A program made the translations under genes and the position numbers. The notes under the pieces are model-generated. The model saw nothing but the letters and a program-made list of their open reading frames with translations. It searched no databases and had not been told where the DNA came from. DNA of 24,747 nt from JAUIET01 sp045105115. GTDB taxonomy: Bacteria; Pseudomonadota; Gammaproteobacteria; Pseudomonadales; JAUIET01. The DNA lies in the NCBI GenBank assembly GCA_045105115.1, contig JBGCDE010000234.1, forward strand, positions 1 through 24,747. Reading direction: 5' to 3'. Below, in pieces: positions 15,668-22,909 of this stretch; within the stretch, counting starts at the first letter, position 1, and each line of letters begins with the position of its first letter.

Positions 15668-15982
15668 CTACTTCTTCCTGAACACTTGCTCAGGTAACTT
15701 CACTGAATAAGGAACCATTGCCCAACCCTTGCCGCTGCCGAACTGGGCATCCAATCTCATAATCCAGCGATACGCAATACGGGCAAACACAGCGGTGAAT
15801 ACAACTACCAGCAAAGCTGGCTTCCAGTTAAGCAGCCAGGTTTCGCCTTGGAAGAAATACTCGATTGCCGCCAAACCAAAGTAGAGAAGTGAATTCAGCA
15901 GAATCGAACCAAAGATTGCAATACGAAGATATTTCTGCGGTGAGCCGCTGAATGCAAGTTTGTTGTCTGGGTTGCTCGACAT
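15668..15982 (-). CDS. Small two-helix membrane protein
   Basis: A 104-residue protein starting at the ATG at 15982, supported by an AGGA about 8 bases upstream; the longer frame to 16021 has no such signal. Two hydrophobic segments are visible, about residues 20-40 (IAIFGSILLNSLLYFGLAAIEYF) and 50-66 (PALLVVVFTAVFARIAY), followed by a basic, soluble tail ending VFRKK. I do not recognise the family. It follows the four-helix membrane protein gene by 42 bases and precedes the aldolase-like gene by 3, so it is part of the operon and may form a membrane complex with its larger neighbour. Confidence 0.72.
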   Translation of the reverse strand: MSSNPDNKLAFSGSPQKYLRIAIFGSILLNSLLYFGLAAIEYFFQGETWLLNWKPALLVVVFTAVFARIAYRWIMRLDAQFGSGKGWAMVPYSVKLPEQVFRKK

Positions 15983-16024
15983 TGTGTCAGTTCCTTTTGT
16001 GCTGCTGACTAAAGCAGGCACTAA

Positions 16025-16552
16025 CTAAATGGGTTTTGTAACAGCCAGAAATACCATCAACACGCCATAGACCATCACAGCAGGCGTGGTTATCAAGAAA
16101 AACCACCAGTGCTTATGGATATAGCGCTCGTATTTCTCCATGTCGCCGGTATCGCGAATTTTTCGTTTGTTGCCGGCAAAATGCGACATGTAATAGTCAG
16201 CGATCTCAACCGGTATGAATAGCAAAACCATAATCAGAATCTTGAGATTCAACCACGAGGCACTGGTATCCCAGCCACCTGCAATGTAGAGCAAAGGACC
16301 GGTGATCAGCACCATTGGAAAAGCGATGTGTTCGTAGGTAGCACCTTCATCAAAGCGCTCCATTACCCAGTTGCGCATCACAATAATGCCTTCATCGTCC
16401 GGGTTGCGACGCCAGGCTTTAAACACCGGTAGCAGGTAATAGGCATAGGCCACCGAGGTACTGAACACCCACATCATCACGAACAGAAGGTGTACAAACT
16501 TGATCTGCATGTAATACGGCGCCAGTATTGGCTGGAGAAATTCGACCATCAC
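16025..16552 (-). CDS. Four-helix membrane protein (HemJ/DUF2269-like)
   Basis: A 175-residue protein with four predicted membrane helices: about residues 14-43 (IKFVHLLFVMMWVFSTSVAY), 76-92 (HIAFPMVLITGPLLYIAGG), 101-122 (LNLKILIMVLLFIPVEIADY) and 148-171 (HWWFFLITTPAVMVYGVLMV). Histidines in the first and second helices, and the layout KxxHxxFVxxW in helix 1, recall HemJ and DUF2269 proteins that bind haem or sit beside haem enzymes; the similarity is faint. It is the first gene of the nine-gene operon, 38 bases after a likely operator-controlled promoter. Electron transfer or transport in the inner membrane is possible, but no function is assigned. Confidence 0.75.
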   Translation of the reverse strand: MMVEFLQPILAPYYMQIKFVHLLFVMMWVFSTSVAYAYYLLPVFKAWRRNPDDEGIIVMRNWVMERFDEGATYEHIAFPMVLITGPLLYIAGGWDTSASWLNLKILIMVLLFIPVEIADYYMSHFAGNKRKIRDTGDMEKYERYIHKHWWFFLITTPAVMVYGVLMVFLAVTKPI

Positions 16553-16575
16553 ACTAATTCCAAACTGAGATGATC

Positions 16576-16603
16576 ATTATCTCGACTCCTTCAATTTTGT
16601 CAA
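16576..16603 (-). promoter_or_regulatory. Strong putative promoter of the nine-gene minus-strand operon
   Basis: On the minus strand a perfect -35 TTGACA (16603-16598) and a near-perfect -10 GATAAT (16581-16576) are 16 bases apart. The -35 coincides with one arm of the operator at 16598-16614. Its position just upstream of the first membrane protein gene fits a main promoter for everything down to the EamA transporter. Confidence 0.6.
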
Positions 16604-16614
16604 TATGATTGACT
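16598..16614. promoter_or_regulatory. Operator shared by the two divergent operons
   Basis: TGTCAA-TATGA-TTGACT, an inverted repeat one base short of the perfect copy at 6688-6704. It lies between the divergent operons, and each arm forms a likely -35 for one direction, so a single bound repressor would shut both. MarR (421-867) is the likely regulator. Confidence 0.65.
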
Positions 16615-16636
16615 TTTATCCTGACGCTTTTAAACT
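16609..16636 (+). promoter_or_regulatory. Putative promoter of the CoA ligase-COMT operon
   Basis: On the plus strand -35 TTGACT (16609-16614, five of six) is followed after 16 bases by TAAACT (16631-16636, four of six). Transcription would begin near 16643, after the ATG at 16640, which supports the downstream start at 16712 for the first CoA ligase. Confidence 0.45.
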
Positions 16637-16711
16637 CGTATGCAGTCGGCAATAGCGTCGCATTCAAACAATAATTCGCTAATCAACGCTGGTAAGAATC
16701 GGGGCACTACT

Positions 16712-18271
16712 ATGCTATCGCTTACTCAGTTTGTGCGCAGGGCCGCACAAATCAACCCGAATGGAACGGCAACAATTTGTGGCGAACGCCGCCGCACCTG
16801 GCTGGAATTCGAAGACCGTGTGCAACGCACAGCTGGAATGCTGCGCGACCTTGGCCTGCAAGAAAACCAGCATGTGGCGATTTTGTCGACCAACTCCGAT
16901 CTATATCTTGAATATCTGTTCGCCATACCATGGGCAGGCGGGGTTAGTGTGCCGATCAATACTCGGTGGGCAACTCCAGAGATTATCGAATGCCTGAAGG
17001 ACTCGGGCGCACGCTATCTGATAGCAGCCGACCCGTTTGCCGACCTTGTTGAAACCCTGCACGAACAATGTGACTCACTAAGGAAAACGATCTATATCGG
17101 TGATGGAGCGTGCAACGCACACTGCCTGTCGCACAACGAACATTTAGCAAGCTCTAAGAAAATTGCTGATGTCGGCCGCCATGGCAGTGACCTGGCGGCC
17201 TTGTTCTATACAGGAGGTACAACCGGTCGGGCGAAAGGCGTGATGATCACGCATGAAGGAATGTTCTTGAATATTCTGCAATGGATCAATGCGGTCGGTG
17301 TTACCAGCGATGACCGATTTCTGATTACCCCACCGATGTTTCACGCAGCAGGCGGGGAAAACAGCATGGCCGTGGTGGCACTGGCCGCCACGGCTTACTT
17401 TATGCCGCAATTTGATATTCCGGTATTACTCAAAGCTGTACAAGAAGAAGGTCTCACCAAGCTGCCACTGGTAGCCACCATGCTAGACATGGTGGTTAAC
17501 CATCCACAAGTAAAGGATTTCGATTTAAGCAGCGTGAGCAAAATTACTTACGGCGCGTCGCCCATTCCTGAACGCACCTTGTTAACCGCGATGAAGGTTT
17601 TGCCAAATGCCCGCTTTTGTCAGATTTTCGGGCAGACTGAAAGTGGCCCAGCGGTAACCGCCTTGCCACCCAAGTATCACGTTACCGAAGGTGCATACGC
17701 TGGCAAACTAAAGTCTGTTGGCTTCCCAATGATTGGCGTGGACCTAAGTATTCAAGACGAATCCGGTGTTGAACTGCCCAGAAATGAGATAGGCGAAATT
17801 TGCGTGCGCAACCCAAGCGTGTCACCGGGGTATTGGAATCTGCCGGAACTTACCGCCGAGTCGCGTCGTGGCGACTGGTTGCGCACCGGCGATGCTGGCT
17901 ACCTGGATGATGATGGTCTGCTATACATCGCAGACCGAATTAAAGACATGATTATTTCCGGCGGGGAAAACGTGTATCCGGCCGAAGTAGAAGCCGCACT
18001 GCTACGTCATGATTCAGTAGCTGAATGCGTTGTTATCGGTATACCCAGCGAAAAATGGGGCGAGCAAGTGCATGCGCTTGTACGCCTTACTGAAGGGAGC
18101 CCACCCAGTGAAGAGGCATTAATAGCGCATTGTCGCGAACAAATCGCGGGCTACAAGTGTATTCGCAGCGTCGAGTTTCGAGATGAGCCATTCCCGCTCA
18201 GTGCTGCGAACAAAATTCTTAAGAGAGAATTGCGCGCACCTTACTGGCGCGAACATCAACGCAGAATTTGA
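16712..18271 (+). CDS. AMP-dependent acyl-CoA synthetase (CoA ligase 1 of the operon)
   Basis: A 519-residue adenylate-forming CoA ligase. The ATP-binding loop reads FYTGGTTGRAKGVMITH (near residue 165), slightly off the usual YTSGTTGxPKG. Later come a GQTESGP segment, the hinge region RTGDAGYLDDDGLLYIADR, the IKDMIISGGENVYPAEVE motif and the catalytic lysine in NKILKRELR. It activates a carboxylic acid through an acyl-adenylate to the CoA thioester. The frame is open from an ATG at 16640, but the extra 24 residues are unlike the family and the putative promoter would start transcription inside them, so I use 16712. Overall it resembles FadD-like and aryl-CoA ligases; chain or ring specificity is not readable. 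The COMT gene follows after 2 bases. Confidence 0.9.
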   Translation: MLSLTQFVRRAAQINPNGTATICGERRRTWLEFEDRVQRTAGMLRDLGLQENQHVAILSTNSDLYLEYLFAIPWAGGVSVPINTRWATPEIIECLKDSGARYLIAADPFADLVETLHEQCDSLRKTIYIGDGACNAHCLSHNEHLASSKKIADVGRHGSDLAALFYTGGTTGRAKGVMITHEGMFLNILQWINAVGVTSDDRFLITPPMFHAAGGENSMAVVALAATAYFMPQFDIPVLLKAVQEEGLTKLPLVATMLDMVVNHPQVKDFDLSSVSKITYGASPIPERTLLTAMKVLPNARFCQIFGQTESGPAVTALPPKYHVTEGAYAGKLKSVGFPMIGVDLSIQDESGVELPRNEIGEICVRNPSVSPGYWNLPELTAESRRGDWLRTGDAGYLDDDGLLYIADRIKDMIISGGENVYPAEVEAALLRHDSVAECVVIGIPSEKWGEQVHALVRLTEGSPPSEEALIAHCREQIAGYKCIRSVEFRDEPFPLSAANKILKRELRAPYWREHQRRI

Positions 18272-18273
18272 CC

Positions 18274-19023
18274 ATGTTCAAGATCCGCAACAAGTTGCTT
18301 CAGCTGCCGCAAATCACATGGTTTGTTACAAAGCTCATGGCGGCACCTGTTGCCGAGAAAGTGTTTTCACTATCGCGACGGGAAGAAGCGGTTCGCGATT
18401 ATGTGCTTGAACACGCGACCGTTGATGATTCTGCAGCCGTGTTAGCGGCAATGGATGAATTCGCCAGCAACAAACGATGGTTGATGAATATTGGCCCGAA
18501 GAAAGGCGAAATTTTGGTAGGCGCTATTTCCTCGCTAAAGAAAACCCACGACATACGAATGCTTGAGATAGGCGCGTACTGCGGATATTCCGCTGTGCTG
18601 GCCGGTGAGCAGCTCAAGAAGCGTGGCGGCACGCTTGTGTCTATTGAAAAAAGCCGTCGCTGCAGCGATGTGGCTCGCCAGATAATTGCCCACGCGGGTC
18701 TTTCGCAAACGGTCACTGTGCACAAAGGCATTCTGGAACAATTTGTTGATCAGCTTGAACAGCCTTTTGACATTGTTTTACTGGATCACTGGAAAGATTT
18801 GTATCTGCCTGACCTACAGTTGTTAGAACAGGCCGGCTTACTACAAGTAGGCAGTGTAGTGGTTGCCGATAACATCGAATTTTTTGATGTGGCAGATTAT
18901 TTAGATTACGTGCGCGACGGTGGGTTTTTCGAGTCAACGTTTCATGAATCCAGCGTGGAATACAATGACAATATCAAAGACGGCGTGGAAGTATCCGTTC
19001 TGACAAGAGCACAGCCCGCATGA
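18274..19023 (+). CDS. Catechol O-methyltransferase homologue
   Basis: A 249-residue SAM-dependent methyltransferase closely matching animal COMT. Trp69-Met71-Asn72 (RWLMNIGPKKGEI), the SAM motif MLEIGAYCGYSAV (96-108), the ribose-binding Glu125 (SIEKS), Asp171-His172-Trp173-Lys174 (LLDHWKDLYLPD), Asp199-Asn200 (VVADN) and Glu229 (SSVEY) correspond to rat COMT Trp38, Met40-Asn41, Glu90, Asp141-Lys144, Asp169-Asn170 and Glu199. The 28- and 29-residue spacings between the metal and catalytic groups are the same. It should use Mg to methylate a catechol hydroxyl. About 33 extra N-terminal residues are hydrophobic or amphipathic and may bind the membrane. A TTG at 18268 is an alternative start. 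It overlaps the next CoA ligase by 4 bases. Confidence 0.92.
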   Translation: MFKIRNKLLQLPQITWFVTKLMAAPVAEKVFSLSRREEAVRDYVLEHATVDDSAAVLAAMDEFASNKRWLMNIGPKKGEILVGAISSLKKTHDIRMLEIGAYCGYSAVLAGEQLKKRGGTLVSIEKSRRCSDVARQIIAHAGLSQTVTVHKGILEQFVDQLEQPFDIVLLDHWKDLYLPDLQLLEQAGLLQVGSVVVADNIEFFDVADYLDYVRDGGFFESTFHESSVEYNDNIKDGVEVSVLTRAQPA

Positions 19024-20567
19024 GCGCATCAACTTACACGGTAAAAGATGCCACCATTTTGTTCTGCGAGTGGAATAATACTAAAGAACTCATCATCGAT
19101 AAGCATGAACGCTATACCGGCGCTCGACTCAATAATGAAGCTCGAAGCTTTGCACAATGTCTTCGCAGTTTTGGAATAGGCAAAGGAGATACCGTTGCCT
19201 TAATGGGTGTGGCTTCTTGCCGTTTCTTCGCAGCGTATTTCGCGGTTCAAAAGCTGGGCGCTGTCAGCTGCAATATTCATGTTAAGGAATCTGCCGAATT
19301 TGTCACGGAAACTCTCGCTGAGATTAACGCTAAAACGCTTATCTGCAGCGGGCAGTTAGTGGACATTGCACACCAGGCGATCACCCAGTTAAACAGCGAC
19401 GTTAAACTTATCAGCCTTGATGATGTAAGCGCTCATGGTCAAGATTACAACTACTCCGCGATCGTTCTTCAATACCCTTCTGATGAACCTGATGTAGCCG
19501 TTCACGCTGATGATACCGCGGTCATCATTCTCTCTTCCGGGTCTACTGGCGTGCCGAAAGGGATCGTTCACAGCAATGGAAACTTCGTTCGCTGGTTGCG
19601 TGTTGCGCCTACTTTGTTTGGTGCCGTACACCGCAATACACGATTTCTGGTTAATGTGGGTACGTCGTTTGCCGCATGGCCATTTTCCGCCATTCCTATT
19701 CTGTACGCCGGTGGCAGCATAGTATTGATGGAAGGTTTTACGCCGGAAACGTTTTGTCAGGCAGTAGAAAAGGAAAGGATCACTATGGCCGGCCCAGTAC
19801 CTACTATGATTCGAATGCTGGAGCCATCAATTACGACCCAATATGACCTGAGCTCGTTTGAGATGGTGCTCTGTGCCGGTGAGCCGCCCTCTTCCACAGA
19901 CATTGATCGTGTTTTGTCATGGGCCAACACCGATATCCGCTGCCTGTATCTCGCTTCCGAGTCAGCACCCGGGGCGTCGACTTACTGGGAGCTGCGTGAC
20001 CAGTCCGTGCATAACAAGCCTGTGTGCGCCGGGCGGCCAATACCCGGTGCCGATGCGCGAATCATCAACCCCGACGGCGGTATCGATGATGTGCTGGACA
20101 GGGGTGAAACGGGGGAAATTGCCCTTAAAGGACCCACTATCGCCAGCGCTTACTTGAATAACAAAGCGCTGAGCGAACAGCGCTTTAGAGATGGCTGGTG
20201 GCGATCAGGTGACCTTGGCCATCTCGATAAGGATGGCTATCTGTTTGTTGAAGGTCGCGTCGACAACATCATTAATACCGGTGGCATTAAGGTACATGGC
20301 GAGGAAGTGGAAACCTGCCTGGTCAAACACCCTGCTGTTGCACAAGTAGCGGTTATAGGCGCGCCTGATGCCAAATGGGGAATGCGAATTGAAGCTCATA
20401 TTGCTAGCGCGGGTGCCGTGACTGAAGATGAACTGAATGACTTCGCCGAGCAACAAGGTCTTGCAGCATTCAAGCGACCCAAGCGGTATGTTTTCCACGC
20501 ACAACTGCCTATTGGTGTTACCGGCAAGTTGGATAGAGTGAGCTTACGAGAACAAAATGAACACTGA
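19020..20567 (+). CDS. AMP-dependent CoA ligase (2 of the operon), benzoate-CoA-ligase-like
   Basis: A 515-residue adenylate-forming enzyme with the ATP loop IILSSGSTGVPKGIVHS (about 169-185). Further on are CAGEPP, YLASESAPGA in place of the usual YGxTE, RSGDLGHLDKDGYLFVEGR, VDNIINTGGIKVHGEEVE and the C-terminal lysine of PIGVTGKLDRVSLRE. The overall pattern resembles benzoate-CoA ligases and related aryl or short-chain acid ligases more than FadD, but this is an impression from motifs. The ATG overlaps the COMT stop by four bases, and its own 3' end overlaps the next ligase by 11 bases, so expression is coupled. An aromatic acid substrate would suit its COMT neighbour. Confidence 0.88.
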   Translation: MSASTYTVKDATILFCEWNNTKELIIDKHERYTGARLNNEARSFAQCLRSFGIGKGDTVALMGVASCRFFAAYFAVQKLGAVSCNIHVKESAEFVTETLAEINAKTLICSGQLVDIAHQAITQLNSDVKLISLDDVSAHGQDYNYSAIVLQYPSDEPDVAVHADDTAVIILSSGSTGVPKGIVHSNGNFVRWLRVAPTLFGAVHRNTRFLVNVGTSFAAWPFSAIPILYAGGSIVLMEGFTPETFCQAVEKERITMAGPVPTMIRMLEPSITTQYDLSSFEMVLCAGEPPSSTDIDRVLSWANTDIRCLYLASESAPGASTYWELRDQSVHNKPVCAGRPIPGADARIINPDGGIDDVLDRGETGEIALKGPTIASAYLNNKALSEQRFRDGWWRSGDLGHLDKDGYLFVEGRVDNIINTGGIKVHGEEVETCLVKHPAVAQVAVIGAPDAKWGMRIEAHIASAGAVTEDELNDFAEQQGLAAFKRPKRYVFHAQLPIGVTGKLDRVSLREQNEH

Positions 20568-22128
20568 TGATCAGTTCAATATTCAGGGGCCTCTGCTTCC
20601 AGATATGGTGCGTCTGCACGGTAAGTGGTATCCCGACAAAGCAGCGCTGATTGATGAGCAGAAAACGCTTAGCTGGAGCGATATAGACCGCCATTCAAAC
20701 CAGGTGGCCAACGGTTTGCTTAAGCTGGGTATTCGCACAGGCGACAGTGTTGCCGTATTGATGGGCAACTGCGTCGAGTTTGCTGAAATCATGTTCGGCA
20801 TCATGAAAGCTGGTGCTGTAGTAGTGCCTCTGAATGTAGCGGTTAATGAAGAAAGCCTTGAATCTATGCTGAACGACTCGGCTAGCAAGGCAATCTTCTT
20901 TACCACCGAGCACCATCAACGGATGGCCGATCGACTGGGCGCGATACCCTCACTATTGGCAGATACATGCTTTGTGCACTGTGAGGCAACGACCCATAAA
21001 GAGTCTGACTACGCGCGATGGCGGAACAGCCAGATTGCAGAAGACTGCGGTGTGGAAATTGATGACGCTGATCCGTGCAATATCATTTACAGCTCTGGCA
21101 CAACCGGTTTGCCGAAGGGCATAAAACACCAGCATCGCCGCCGCATTCAATCAATGTATGAACTGGCACTGGCCCACCGTTATCATTTCGGGGCTATTGC
21201 GGTATGCCCTATTGGTTTGTACTCCAACATTGCCTGGGCCTCTTTGTTTTGTTCGCTGATTGTGGGCGGCACTTGTGTTATTCAGAGTAAATTTGATCCA
21301 AAAGAGTGGATAGATACTGTAGAAAAGTACCGCGTCAGCCATACCATGATGGTGCCTTTGCAGTTTCAGAAGGTGTTGGAATCACCAAATTTCAGCAGTG
21401 ACGCTGTGAGCTCATTGGAAGCCGTTATTTCAGGCGGCTCGCCGTTATTTGAAGGTTTGAAAAAACGGGTTAACGAACAATTAAACTGTGCCGTCATCGA
21501 GTTATACGGCTTAACCGAAGGCTTTATGACCACACTGCAGCCTGAAGAAGCAGAAGGTAAGCTCACTTCAGTGGGCAAGCCGGTACGCGGCAACGACTAC
21601 ATCATAGTCGACGACAATGACACAGTGCTGCCCTGGGGCAATAGTGGCGAGATTTGCGTGCGCAGCGTGCACTGGATGCTTGAGTATCACAAGCGACCGG
21701 ACGCGACCAGAGACGTTACTTTTCTGGATGATCAGGGCAAGAAGTGGCTACGAACCGGGGATATTGGCCGGGTAGACCACGACGGTTTTCTTTATATCGT
21801 TGACCGTAAGAAAGACATGATTCTTTCTGGTGGCCAGAATATTTATCCCGCAGACATTGAAGCCATCGCGGTTGAACATCCTGCGGTATCCGAAGTGGCT
21901 GTTATTGGTGTGCCTCATGAGAAATGGGGCGAAACACCACTGGCGCTGGTGGTGTTGCAAGACGGCGGTGAGTCGAATGCCGCCGAGAATATTCTGAGCT
22001 GGATTAACGAGCGAGTCGGAAAGCGACAACGTTTGAGTAGTGTGGTGATACGTACAGACCTGCCCCGCAACCCTAACGGCAAGATTTTAAAGCGCGAACT
22101 GCGCAAGGAATACTGGAATACACAATGA
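20557..22128 (+). CDS. AMP-dependent CoA ligase (3 of the operon)
   Basis: A 523-residue class I CoA ligase. The ATP loop is IIYSSGTTGLPKGIKHQH (about 176-193). It also has ELYGLTEG, RTGDIGRVDHDGFLYIVDR, KKDMILSGGQNIYPADIE and the catalytic lysine in NPNGKILKRELR, so all functional motifs are intact. The sequence is distinct from the other two ligases of the operon, which argues for three acid substrates or three steps, not recent duplication. The start codon lies inside the previous gene (11-base overlap) and its stop overlaps the crotonase start by four bases. Substrate unknown. Confidence 0.9.
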   Translation: MNTDDQFNIQGPLLPDMVRLHGKWYPDKAALIDEQKTLSWSDIDRHSNQVANGLLKLGIRTGDSVAVLMGNCVEFAEIMFGIMKAGAVVVPLNVAVNEESLESMLNDSASKAIFFTTEHHQRMADRLGAIPSLLADTCFVHCEATTHKESDYARWRNSQIAEDCGVEIDDADPCNIIYSSGTTGLPKGIKHQHRRRIQSMYELALAHRYHFGAIAVCPIGLYSNIAWASLFCSLIVGGTCVIQSKFDPKEWIDTVEKYRVSHTMMVPLQFQKVLESPNFSSDAVSSLEAVISGGSPLFEGLKKRVNEQLNCAVIELYGLTEGFMTTLQPEEAEGKLTSVGKPVRGNDYIIVDDNDTVLPWGNSGEICVRSVHWMLEYHKRPDATRDVTFLDDQGKKWLRTGDIGRVDHDGFLYIVDRKKDMILSGGQNIYPADIEAIAVEHPAVSEVAVIGVPHEKWGETPLALVVLQDGGESNAAENILSWINERVGKRQRLSSVVIRTDLPRNPNGKILKRELRKEYWNTQ

Positions 22129-22865
22129 CAGACGTCGAAATCACACGCGCACAACACATTGTTCGAATCTGCTTTAATCGACCAGAGAAAAAGAACGCCT
22201 TGCTAGCGGCGATGTTTAACAAGGTAGCAGAGGCAATCGAAAAAGCGGAAGCCGACCTGGATGTGCATGCGATCCTATGTCAAGGAGCCGGTGGCAATTT
22301 CACATCAGGCAATGATCTCGCTGAGTTTCCAGCTGAACCGCCGAAGGAAGGCAAACCTACTCCACCCAGTCGATTAATTCACGCTATTGCCAATTCTACG
22401 GTTCCCATGGTCGCCGCTGTTAATGGCGTTGCCGCCGGTATGGGTGCCACCATGCTGCTGCATTTTGACAGCGTAGTGGTCGCTGAAGATGCGAAAATTC
22501 TGCTGCCGTTTGCAAACCTGGCATTGGTACCGGAAGGCGGCTCGTCTATGCTGCTGCCCAAGTTAATGGGCTATACGCGCGCCGCTGAATTATTGATGCG
22601 CGGCAAGCCGATATCAGGCCAACAAGCGGCCGAGTTTGGCATTGCCAGCCAGGTAACGAGCTCTGCACAAGTTGATGAAACAGCGCTCGCAATCGCCACT
22701 GAGTTTGCGCAGAAACCTCCGCAAGCTATGCGCAAATCCAAGCGCTTATTGAAGAGTGGCAAAGAGTCGCTTATTGCGCAGATGGCGCAGGAAGAAAAAC
22801 TACTGTTTGAGTGCTTCGCGTCACAAGAGCATATGGATGTACTGACATCCATGAGTAAACGCTAA
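22125..22865 (+). CDS. Enoyl-CoA hydratase/isomerase family protein, isomerase-like active site
   Basis: A 246-residue crotonase-fold protein. The CoA-thioester oxyanion hole is visible in GNFTSGNDLAEF and VNGVAAGMGATMLL. The two hydratase glutamates (144 and 164 of rat mitochondrial enoyl-CoA hydratase) are replaced by Thr109 and Phe129. Instead Glu137 in LVPEGGSSMLLPKLMG aligns with the single catalytic glutamate of delta3,delta2-enoyl-CoA isomerases (PEGCSS in animal ECI2). I therefore expect double-bond isomerisation, not hydration. It is the last gene of the ligase-COMT operon and is convergent with the LLM oxidoreductase 44 bases away. No clear terminator hairpin is visible between them. 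Confidence 0.9.
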   Translation: MTDVEITRAQHIVRICFNRPEKKNALLAAMFNKVAEAIEKAEADLDVHAILCQGAGGNFTSGNDLAEFPAEPPKEGKPTPPSRLIHAIANSTVPMVAAVNGVAAGMGATMLLHFDSVVVAEDAKILLPFANLALVPEGGSSMLLPKLMGYTRAAELLMRGKPISGQQAAEFGIASQVTSSAQVDETALAIATEFAQKPPQAMRKSKRLLKSGKESLIAQMAQEEKLLFECFASQEHMDVLTSMSKR

Positions 22866-22909
22866 TAGCCGGAACCTGAAGATCAAAGTTTCCTTTTCAA
22901 TAGCGGCAA

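Noticed and set aside
10550..16552. Interpretation as a phosphonate (phosphinothricin-like) biosynthetic cluster
   Set aside because: The enolase-like and dehydrogenase genes fit, but no PEP mutase, phosphonopyruvate decarboxylase or other phosphonate marker is visible; kept only as a hypothesis.
16640..18271. Long form (543 residues) of the first CoA ligase
   Set aside because: The 24 extra residues are polar and unlike the family, and the putative promoter would start transcription at or after this ATG; 16712 is preferred.
22866..22909. Possible bidirectional terminator between the crotonase and LLM genes
   Set aside because: Only a weak GGAAC/GTTTCC pairing with a long loop and no clear U-tract; not supportable as a terminator.
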